Source of the DNA: an uncultured Opitutaceae bacterium
Lineage (GTDB): Bacteria > Verrucomicrobiota > Verrucomicrobiia > Opitutales > Opitutaceae
Assembly: GCA_903885525.1 (NCBI GenBank)
Contig: CAISJA010000017.1
Span: 1-5,396, forward strand
Length of the DNA: 5,396 bases
Reading direction: 5' to 3'
Of this stretch, positions 1 through 5,396 are shown piece after piece. Made by a program: the position numbers and the translations under genes. The notes under the pieces were generated by a model. That model was not told the DNA's origin, did no database searches, and worked only from the letters and a program-made list of their open reading frames with translations. Position 1 is the stretch's first letter, and every line of letters starts with the position of its first letter.

Positions 1-882
1 CACACGCGGCTGGAGGGCAAGATCACCCTCATCAACACCGGCCCGCAGGAGCTGGAGATAAAGGAGGTGACCACGGATTGCGCCTGCGCCGGGGGCCCCA
101 AGCTCACCGCCCTGCCAGCCCACCCCGAGAAAACCCACCTCGCCCCCGGTGAGTCCACGGTGCTCCCCGTCAGTTTCGACACCAATGCCTTTCAAGGCCA
201 TGTCTCGCACCTGCTCTTTATCCCGACTACCGCCGGCACCCGGGCCATCCGCCTGGAGATGACTGTTTCCTCCTATGCGCATTGGCTGGTCGTCCCCATG
301 CCGGGCGTGCTGCCGGCCAGCATGGTCAAGAGCGAGGCCACCGGACGCATCACGTTGAAGCCGCTCGGCGGCTCCGGCAACAAGGCGCTGGCCGTCCGGA
401 GCGAGACCCCCTGGCTGGAAGCAAGACTGGAGCCGACCAGCCCGGTGGAGGCGCAGGTGGTGGTCCTTCGCAAACGGCCCGAGGCCCCGGTGGGCGAACA
501 CGCGGTCACCCTCACCGTGGACACCGGCGATCCCGCCGAGCCGCAGCTCACCGTGCCGATCACCGTCACCGTGGGCTCGCCGGTGCGCTTGCAGCCTGAT
601 CCGTTGATCCTGCCGGCCACCAGCCCCGGGCAGGAAGCCAGCCTCACCTTTCAGGTTTCCAATTGGCCGGGCCCAAATCCGCCCACGATCAAACTGGACC
701 GTGGCACCGTTGCGCTGAAGGATTTCAACCAAGGGACGGGCGTCTACAAACTCACCGTCCCGGCCGGCGCTCCCGGCGTTTTGCTGCAAAAGCTCTCCTT
801 CTACGACGGCACCGATCTCCTGCTGGAGGGCCGGATGATCCTGCGGGTCACCCGGCCGGCCAAGGATGCGGAGGGCAAGTGA
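1..882 (+). CDS. DUF1573 (Ig-like) domain protein, 5' partial
   Basis: The frame is open from base 1, so the gene begins upstream; the GTG at 67 is internal. 293 residues are visible. The first ~80 match the DUF1573 pattern: an INTG turn (residues 11-14), a strand LEIKEV, then a CxC motif DCACA (Cys27, Cys29) where the family usually has CGCT, followed by LAPGES and a strand pair ending near residue 82. The remainder (about 83-288) looks like two further beta-rich Ig-like domains (for example VGEHAVTLTVDTGDP and SPGQEASLTFQVSN). No enzyme motif is visible. DUF1573 proteins are mostly exported and of unknown function; a signal peptide, if present, lies outside the window. The next gene, a VKOR-thioredoxin fusion, starts 52 bases after the stop, or overlaps it if an upstream ATG is used, so they are probably co-transcribed. 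The family call is fairly firm; the role is unknown. Confidence 0.85.
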   Translation, partial: HTRLEGKITLINTGPQELEIKEVTTDCACAGGPKLTALPAHPEKTHLAPGESTVLPVSFDTNAFQGHVSHLLFIPTTAGTRAIRLEMTVSSYAHWLVVPMPGVLPASMVKSEATGRITLKPLGGSGNKALAVRSETPWLEARLEPTSPVEAQVVVLRKRPEAPVGEHAVTLTVDTGDPAEPQLTVPITVTVGSPVRLQPDPLILPATSPGQEASLTFQVSNWPGPNPPTIKLDRGTVALKDFNQGTGVYKLTVPAGAPGVLLQKLSFYDGTDLLLEGRMILRVTRPAKDAEGK

Positions 883-934
883 GCACCCGGCCCGGCTGGC
901 CGGCGGCGCGCACCGTCACGATCCCTCGGCACAC

Positions 935-1900
935 ATGAAACTCCTTTCTTCCCTCGCCACCTGGCTCGGGTTGGCCCTGGCCGGCATGCTCGCGGGCCTG
1001 AAATGGTGGTCCCTCCCGTGCGGGACCGGGTGGGAGTGCGGAGCGGTTTTGCACAGCCGGTATGGCGCCTGGTGGGGCCTGCCGGTGGGACTGTATGCCA
1101 TCTTTGTCTGGCTCGGCGCGGGGTATTTCCCGCGCCGGCTGCGGTTGCTCTGCCTGCTGGCGCTGGCGGCCGGCTCGGTTTGGTTCGTCGGTGTGCAGGC
1201 CTTCGGGCTCCGGCATTTCTGCCCCTGGTGTCTCGCCCATGCCGGGGCGACTTGGGCGGCCCTGGCCGCATGGCGCACCCCACCCTCCCGCTGGGCGGCA
1301 CCGTTCGGACTCCTGGCCGCCGGACTGGCTCTGGTGGCTCTTTTCCACGTCAACGGTCCCGCTCCCGCCGGAGATTATTCCAGCCTGCGGGACGCCGGCC
1401 GCGAAGCGGGACAACCTTGGCTCGGGCACCTGACGCCGGACGGCCCGGTGGTGGTCTTCAGCCTGACCTGCCCCAAATGTCTGGAGTTGATCGGTCAAGT
1501 GGAGCAAACAGACCTCTCCACCCGGCCCGAGGGACCCGGCGTCCTGCTCAAGACGGACGAGCAGAATCTGGAACTCACCATCGTCTTCGTCGCGGCCGTG
1601 CTCGCGCAAGGCGCGGATCGGGACGCCTTCCTGAACGTGGCGGCAGTGCTCTTTTCCCGGGACGAATTGGTGCTCGGCAACCCCTCCGGGGCCGCTGACT
1701 GGTTGCGCGGGGTTTTCCCCGCCGCGGCGGCGCGACGGCAGGAGGCCGAAGCCCTGGTGGCCGCCCAGCACCGGGCGCTGGCCGGTGCCAAATTGCCTGT
1801 GGTCACCCCGCTCCTGCTGCGGGCCGGACGCGGGCCGGCTACGTTCTTCCGGGTGGAGGAGATTTTCACCGACCTCCCCGCCCGGCCATCAGGTCACTGA
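935..1900 (+). CDS. VKOR family oxidoreductase fused to a thioredoxin-like domain
   Basis: Predicted inner-membrane enzyme that makes disulfides de novo by passing electrons from a thioredoxin-like partner to quinone. The 321-residue protein has five likely membrane segments (about 7-22, 48-65, 69-91, 100-113, 120-138). Loop cysteines Cys29 and Cys35 are five residues apart, Ser41 follows at the expected spacing, then GLP (48-50), and the active-site motif CPWC is Cys96/Cys99. This is the bacterial VKOR layout. Segment five would place residues ~145-321 in the periplasm, where CPKC (Cys179/Cys182) after the strand VVVFSLT and a TP pair (Thr291-Pro292, the likely cis-proline loop) indicate a DsbA/thioredoxin-like fold. 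ATG 935 was chosen because it opens directly into segment one. An in-frame ATG at 866 would add 23 hydrophilic residues and overlap the upstream gene by 17 bases. Neither start has a well-spaced ribosome binding site. The stop overlaps the convergent RCC1 gene. Confidence 0.88.
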   Translation: MKLLSSLATWLGLALAGMLAGLKWWSLPCGTGWECGAVLHSRYGAWWGLPVGLYAIFVWLGAGYFPRRLRLLCLLALAAGSVWFVGVQAFGLRHFCPWCLAHAGATWAALAAWRTPPSRWAAPFGLLAAGLALVALFHVNGPAPAGDYSSLRDAGREAGQPWLGHLTPDGPVVVFSLTCPKCLELIGQVEQTDLSTRPEGPGVLLKTDEQNLELTIVFVAAVLAQGADRDAFLNVAAVLFSRDELVLGNPSGAADWLRGVFPAAAARRQEAEALVAAQHRALAGAKLPVVTPLLLRAGRGPATFFRVEEIFTDLPARPSGH

Positions 1901-3168
1901 AGGCATTGCCGAAAAATCGGGACGGCGCGGTCCCGGTCCCGGGTATCCCAATTGCCCAATTGGCCGAAGTAATTGTGCCCTACGGCGAGCACGGCGTCGT
2001 TTTGCTTCAGAAAAATGGTGTGATAGCCGCCACAGGCCACCAGCTTGATTGCGCCCAACGGCTGCGAGGGGGAATCTTGCTCCGACCAGACTGGGACCGG
2101 TTGCGCCGAGCCCCCGGGAATGGCCAGGCCGAGCTGCCCGAGGCTATTGTCACCCCAAGCCCACACCGTGCCATCGCGCGTGAGCGCGACGCTGTGCATC
2201 GCCCCGCAGGCGATCTGCCGGATGGGAGCCAGGCCCGGCACCCGGTGCGGCACGGCCTGGGACCGGCTGCCACCGTCCCCCAGTTGCCCATGACGGTTGC
2301 CGCCCCAGGCCCACACCGTGCCATCGGACTGGAGAGCCAGACTGTGGGTCTCGCCGGCGGCAATCATGACGATATCACGGGGCAAACCCTCCACCGGCCC
2401 GGGCTGCATTTCCTTGTTGCGGGAGTTCCGGCCCAGCTGGCCGGAGTCGTTGCTGCCCCAGGACCAGACCCGCCCGTCCTTGTCCAGGGCCAGATCGTGG
2501 TAGGCACCGGCGCACAGCGCGACCACCGGGGGCAATCCTTCCACCTGGACCGGGCGGAGGGAAGCAGCCACCGCACCGCCCGCCGGCTTGCGCCCCGCAC
2601 CCCAAGTCCAGACCGCCCCCGCCTTGGTCAAAGCCAGCGAATGGGTCTGGCCGGCGGCAATCGCCGTCGCCGGAGGGAGGCCGGGGATCACCTGCAGCAT
2701 GTTCTGGATTTCGCTCCCCTTGCCGCCGAGTTCGCCGTGCGTATCGCGGCCGCAGGCCCAGACCCGACCTTCCCGATCAAGCGCAAGCGAATGGTCCTCT
2801 CCGGCGGCGACGCGCAAGAATTGCACCCCCTCAGGTATCCTGGCTTCAGCCGGAAGCGGGCTGTTGATCTTGTCACCGCGGCCCAGCTGCCCGTGGGCAT
2901 TTTCGCCCCAGCTCCACACCCGGCCATGTGAGTCCACGGCGAGGCTGTGGTAACCGCCACCGGCCAGCTGTCCGGTGGTCGGGCCGGAAACCGGTTCGCT
3001 TGCCTGAGCGGAACCGGCCAAAACCGCGGCGAAGAGCGCAAACGCGAACGCGGGGAGGCACCGCCGCCACGCCCGCGCGCCCGGGAAAAATCCCCGGGGC
3101 CGGCCGCCAGACCGCAGAGGCGCCGCCGCGCGGCGGGCCACCGGGAGCACGGACGCCACGGACCTCAT
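1894..3168 (-). CDS. Secreted RCC1-repeat (seven-bladed propeller) protein
   Basis: Predicted exported beta-propeller of 424 residues. After a long basic N-terminus, the hydrophobic stretch LPAFAFALFAAVLAG and the site AQA|SE (cleavage near residue 56) form a Sec-type signal peptide. Seven RCC1 repeats follow, starting near residues 70, 121, 171, 219, 270, 320 and 378, each of the form AxGxxHSLAL..DGxVWxWGxNxxGQLG. Repeat 3 has lost the GQLG turn and repeat 7 is diverged (VLAVGHNYFGQLG). Seven repeats of about 50 residues match one full propeller, so the gene looks complete. In eukaryotes RCC1 is a Ran exchange factor, but bacterial secreted versions have no settled function and no enzyme motif is seen here; a binding or surface role is inference. 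The frame continues upstream to 3405, inside the preceding gene. ATG 3168 is preferred because it lies in the intergenic gap; GTG 3159 is better spaced from the GGAGGA site and is a real alternative. Confidence 0.87.
   Translation of the reverse strand: MRSVASVLPVARRAAAPLRSGGRPRGFFPGARAWRRCLPAFAFALFAAVLAGSAQASEPVSGPTTGQLAGGGYHSLAVDSHGRVWSWGENAHGQLGRGDKINSPLPAEARIPEGVQFLRVAAGEDHSLALDREGRVWACGRDTHGELGGKGSEIQNMLQVIPGLPPATAIAAGQTHSLALTKAGAVWTWGAGRKPAGGAVAASLRPVQVEGLPPVVALCAGAYHDLALDKDGRVWSWGSNDSGQLGRNSRNKEMQPGPVEGLPRDIVMIAAGETHSLALQSDGTVWAWGGNRHGQLGDGGSRSQAVPHRVPGLAPIRQIACGAMHSVALTRDGTVWAWGDNSLGQLGLAIPGGSAQPVPVWSEQDSPSQPLGAIKLVACGGYHTIFLKQNDAVLAVGHNYFGQLGNWDTRDRDRAVPIFRQCLQ
2151..2176. repeat. 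Internal RCC1-gene repeat, copy 1
   Basis: This 26-base stretch matches 2301-2326 at 24 of 26 positions, the differences being at 2152 and 2158. On the minus strand it encodes DGTVWAWG of RCC1 repeat 6. The copies lie exactly 150 bases, or 50 codons, apart, one propeller blade. Confidence 0.6.
2301..2326. repeat. Internal RCC1-gene repeat, copy 2
   Basis: Partner of the repeat at 2151-2176, encoding DGTVWAWG of RCC1 repeat 5. The near-identity at the DNA level exceeds that between other blade pairs and suggests a recent blade duplication or gene conversion, although a shared protein motif with biased codons could also produce it. Confidence 0.6.
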
Positions 3169-3174
3169 TCCTCC
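3169..3174 (-). promoter_or_regulatory. Shine-Dalgarno-like GGAGGA before the RCC1 gene
   Basis: Read on the minus strand, GGAGGA directly abuts ATG 3168 with no spacer. That is too close for that codon but leaves 9 bases to the in-frame GTG at 3159. The site therefore favours GTG 3159 (421 residues) if a Shine-Dalgarno interaction is used. It also argues against the start at 3405. Other genes here lack such a site, so it may be coincidental. Confidence 0.4.
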
Positions 3175-3265
3175 GGCGGCTCCCAGCCAAAGGAGATTGC
3201 AGCGGGTGGCCCCGCCAGGAAAATGGGCCGCCGTCACACCGGTGCGCCGCGGCTCCAGGGATAGT

Positions 3266-4612
3266 TCACAAGGAACGGGCCGGGAGGGCCACTCCCGCCT
3301 GCACCAGCCACTGGACGAATTGCTCATAGGTTTGCGCACCATAGCGCCGCTCCACCAGCTTGCCATCCACAAACAGCAGATTGGTGGGAAAAACCTGGAT
3401 GCCAAAGCGGTTGATGTCCTGCGCCTCGATGTCCACCTGGGGCAGGCTCAGGTTGTTGTTCAGCATCACCCGCTCACGGTCGGATTTGAAGGAGCTGGGC
3501 TCGCAGGCCCCCACAATCTCGGCGTCGAGGTGGCGGGCGCGGAGTTCGCGCCGGAGCCGGTCCAGCACCGGCAGCTCCGCCCGGCAATGCACGCACCAGC
3601 CGGCCCAAAAATTGACCAGCACCACCCGGTGCGGCGGGATGGCGGCCGCGCCATGCAGCGTTTGCAAGGCCGCCTGGCCCTTGGGAATCTCATGGCGGGT
3701 GGGCAGGGGCTCGGCGGGGTTTTGCAGAAAATCCGTGGCCAGCATGAATCCGCGGTAGGTGTCGGAATCGTACCGGAACGACAACCGGCCGTCCCTCGTC
3801 CAGCTGGGATAGTAGGCCGAGCCGGGCAGGTTCGTCACCGGGATCAGCTTCTTCTCCTGCAAATCCACCACCACGATCTCATAGCCGGCGGACCGGCCGT
3901 GGTTCTTGACCGTGTGGAAGGCGATGTAGCGTCCGTCCCAGGAGAAATCCGCCTTGCCGCCGGGGAGATGGGTTTCGAGCAGCGGCGTCTCCTCCTCCAG
4001 GCCCCGCACGGCCACGGCTCCGTCCACAAACGTGGCGATCAGGCTGCCGTCGCGCGCGATCATGGGCTGGGCCCCCGTGCCGCTCACCGGATAGGAACGC
4101 ACCGTGCGGTACGGACGGACGGCCGCGTCGCCCTCCAGGTAATAATAATTGTTCGACTGGGTGAGAATCAGGTCGCGCCCGTGGTCGCTCGCCCAGGAAA
4201 AATAGTTGCCGAGGTTGGCCGGCGCGATGTCCCGGCTCACCGCCCCCGTGTCGCGGTGCCAGAGGCTGACCGTGCCGTCCGAGTGGTCGGCCATGCTGAG
4301 GAAGATCACCCTCTGCCCGTCGGGCGCCCAGTAGGCGTCGATCCCCGGCTCGGAGAACAGCACCCGCCGCGTGGCCAGATCGACCAGATTGACCGTGCGC
4401 CGCAGTTCGCCCTGGACGGTGATTTCCGAGGCATAGGACAGCTCCCGCCCGTCGGGCGAAATGCGCGAATAGGCAAAAACCCCCTCCTCGGGCTTGAGCG
4501 GCAGGATCTGCTCATAGCGGGTGTGCAGTCCCGGTTTCGTCGGCTGGCAGGCCGCCAAAAGCGCCCAGGCGATCCCAGCCAAGAAACAGTGGAGAGGTTG
4601 GTGCGGTTTCAT
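3266..4612 (-). CDS. Lipoprotein with TolB/PD40-like propeller fused to TlpA-like thioredoxin
   Basis: 448 residues. The N-terminus is a lipoprotein signal: a short hydrophobic segment (10-21) ending in the lipobox LAAC with Cys22, so the mature protein should be anchored on the outer side of the inner membrane or in the outer membrane. Residues ~45-295 carry about six PD40/WD40-like strand motifs (SPDG at 52, APDG at 96, ASDHG at 141, ARDG at 187, SWDG at 224, TRDG at 272), as in TolB-type propellers. Residues ~306-445 are a TlpA/ResA-like thioredoxin: VVLVNFWAGWCVHC with active Cys340/Cys343, and FPTN with the likely cis-proline Pro409, then LLFVDGKLVERRYG. An extra Cys370 is present. The thioredoxin suggests periplasmic thiol-disulfide exchange and the propeller may bind its target; both are inference. 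Its ATG overlaps the RHS stop as ATGA, suggesting translational coupling. The RCC1 gene follows after 97 bases. Confidence 0.86.
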   Translation of the reverse strand: MKPHQPLHCFLAGIAWALLAACQPTKPGLHTRYEQILPLKPEEGVFAYSRISPDGRELSYASEITVQGELRRTVNLVDLATRRVLFSEPGIDAYWAPDGQRVIFLSMADHSDGTVSLWHRDTGAVSRDIAPANLGNYFSWASDHGRDLILTQSNNYYYLEGDAAVRPYRTVRSYPVSGTGAQPMIARDGSLIATFVDGAVAVRGLEEETPLLETHLPGGKADFSWDGRYIAFHTVKNHGRSAGYEIVVVDLQEKKLIPVTNLPGSAYYPSWTRDGRLSFRYDSDTYRGFMLATDFLQNPAEPLPTRHEIPKGQAALQTLHGAAAIPPHRVVLVNFWAGWCVHCRAELPVLDRLRRELRARHLDAEIVGACEPSSFKSDRERVMLNNNLSLPQVDIEAQDINRFGIQVFPTNLLFVDGKLVERRYGAQTYEQFVQWLVQAGVALPARSL

Positions 4613-5396
4613 TTCGGATTACCACCAAATGAAAAAATAAAATTAAGCATGTAAGTTTCGTTTTTCATATCTACTCCATTTCTATTTACGCTCGTGGTTA
4701 TTGAAACACTTGCTGAAACACCTTCAGTTATCTCACCTCCAATATAGGTTTTATTTACGGTATCTCCATTATAGGGGTTAATGGTTTCTGACGTGCTGAT
4801 ATATGCATTCTTATCACCAAATATAGTAAACAGCTCAGGAGCAGGACGGTTAAAAGGTTTATTTTTCCCACCTGTCTCGATTTGCTGCACCTCATTTATG
4901 CCAGATTCAACTGGAATGTTAAATATGTTATAGCGATAACTTGCGTTGAATTTGCATCTGCTAAATGTCCCGAAATTACCTTTCCTACTTGCTTGAAATG
5001 ATCTTTTCTCTGCATCATCTGAAAAATCAGATTTATTATTACATTCGCCATAGACGGTTAGACGGCCATTGTTACCGAAGGGAACAGTAGGTGTTTTTGC
5101 TGGTATTTTTTGTGCCATGCCGCTCGGGGCGCTGAACGGATTGTACATATTTTGATCCAGAGGGTCTTTCCAACTTTGTGGTAGAGATGTATTTAACCAC
5201 AAACCGAGCGGGTCCGTGCCATTGACCGGATCGTTACCGACGTAGGCGTAGAGGTTGAGGCCGCCGGCTTCGGCGATAGGGTCCTGCGAGAGCCAGCGGC
5301 CGAGGGCGGGATCGTAGGCGCGGTAGTGGGTGAGGCTGAGGCCGGTGGCTTGATGGAAAAAGTGCCCGGTGAAACCGAAGTCGGCTTCGAGCGCGG
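4609..5396 (-). CDS. RHS repeat-associated core protein with variable C-terminal tip, 5' partial
   Basis: The frame enters from the right edge (first whole codon at 5394) and gives 261 visible residues. Residues 1-65 are the end of an RHS core: GFTGHFFHQATGLSLTHYRA, YDPALGRWLSQDP, GGLNLYAYVGNDPVN and the boundary motif DPLGL (61-65). In RHS proteins this core forms a closed shell, and the chain is self-cleaved near the DPxGL motif to free the tip; Asp38 (in LSQDP) and Asp61 are the candidate catalytic acids by analogy. From DPLGL on, the 197-residue tip (starting with the L) changes to AT-rich codons and is unrelated to the core. It is rich in Asn, Ser, Thr and Gly with two cysteines (in YGECNN and SRCKFN), and ends in predicted beta strands (MLNFIFSFGG). 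I do not recognise its fold; a toxin role is inferred only from position. No separate immunity gene follows; the lipoprotein-thioredoxin gene overlaps the stop. Confidence 0.88.
   Translation of the reverse strand, partial: ALEADFGFTGHFFHQATGLSLTHYRAYDPALGRWLSQDPIAEAGGLNLYAYVGNDPVNGTDPLGLWLNTSLPQSWKDPLDQNMYNPFSAPSGMAQKIPAKTPTVPFGNNGRLTVYGECNNKSDFSDDAEKRSFQASRKGNFGTFSRCKFNASYRYNIFNIPVESGINEVQQIETGGKNKPFNRPAPELFTIFGDKNAYISTSETINPYNGDTVNKTYIGGEITEGVSASVSITTSVNRNGVDMKNETYMLNFIFSFGGNPK
4613..5199 (-). other. AT-rich island encoding the RHS tip
   Basis: Base composition drops sharply here. By hand count, 4621-4680 has 16 G/C of 60 and 4921-4980 has 21 of 60, against 44 of 60 in 4321-4380 in the next gene. 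The right edge coincides with the DPLGL codons (5200-5214) and the left edge with the start codon of the lipoprotein gene. This is the usual signature of a swapped RHS C-terminus acquired from a low-GC donor. No flanking repeats or transposase are visible at the edges. Chimeric assembly is unlikely at the right edge because the reading frame runs through the junction at the expected motif. Confidence 0.75.

Noticed and set aside
848..1771. A 307-codon open frame on the minus strand opposite the VKOR gene.
   Set aside because: The plus strand encodes a clear VKOR-thioredoxin fusion; the opposite frame is a Gly/Pro/Arg-rich shadow without features.
1906..2931. A 341-codon open frame on the plus strand opposite the RCC1 gene.
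   Set aside because: It is periodic only because it mirrors the RCC1 repeats, and its product is low-complexity with no recognisable family.
3202..3215. Small inverted repeat GCGGG-TGGC-CCCGC between the lipoprotein and RCC1 genes.
   Set aside because: The stem is only five pairs with no T-run on either side, so it is not a credible intrinsic terminator.
3169..3405. Upstream extension of the RCC1 frame by 79 codons to a start at 3405.
   Set aside because: It would overlap the lipoprotein gene by 140 bases and put the signal peptide about 115 residues into the protein.
3197..4654. A 485-codon open frame on the plus strand opposite the lipoprotein-thioredoxin gene.
   Set aside because: Its translation shows no domain or signal pattern, while the minus strand gives a lipobox, propeller motifs and a full thioredoxin. 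Long antisense frames are expected in GC-rich coding DNA.
4609..4668. Internal in-frame ATG at 4668 on the minus strand preceded by GGAG, giving a 19-residue hydrophobic peptide from the end of the RHS tip.
   Set aside because: A GGAG five bases before an in-frame ATG occurs readily by chance and nothing else supports a separate small gene.
4613..4700. AT-rich stretch that might hold a promoter for the lipoprotein gene.
   Set aside because: No convincing -35/-10 pair with proper spacing is seen; the AT-richness is explained by the foreign RHS tip coding sequence.

Overview
The window looks like chromosomal DNA from a GC-rich Gram-negative bacterium, most likely of the Planctomycetota/Verrucomicrobiota group, with Verrucomicrobiota favoured. 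This rests on the gene families present (DUF1573 protein next to a VKOR-thioredoxin fusion, secreted RCC1-repeat protein, TolB-like lipoprotein, RHS protein), on strong GC codon bias, and on mostly absent Shine-Dalgarno sites. It is an inference from gene content. There are five protein-coding genes, two of them cut by the window edges. I see no RNA gene, CRISPR array or insertion sequence.

Plus strand, 1-1900: the 3' part of a DUF1573 (Ig-like) protein gene, then a VKOR-type membrane oxidoreductase fused to a periplasmic thioredoxin-like domain. The two genes are probably one operon whose products act on disulfide chemistry outside the cytoplasm. The downstream gene meets its neighbour tail to tail with a 7-base overlap.

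Minus strand, 5396 down to 1894, read right to left: the end of an RHS-repeat gene, whose GC-rich core gives way at a DPLGL motif to an AT-rich tip of 197 residues (after the G); then a lipoprotein with a TolB/PD40-like propeller fused to a TlpA-like thioredoxin; then a secreted seven-repeat RCC1 propeller. The RHS stop and the lipoprotein start overlap as ATGA, and a 97-base gap separates the lipoprotein gene from the RCC1 gene. All three could be one transcript.

Most gene products appear to be exported, and two carry thioredoxin folds with CxxC motifs. The most unusual point is the RHS tip. It is a roughly 590-base AT-rich island bounded almost exactly by the DPLGL motif and the start codon of the next gene. 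The place where an immunity gene would normally sit is occupied by a host-composition lipoprotein-thioredoxin. I do not recognise the tip domain.
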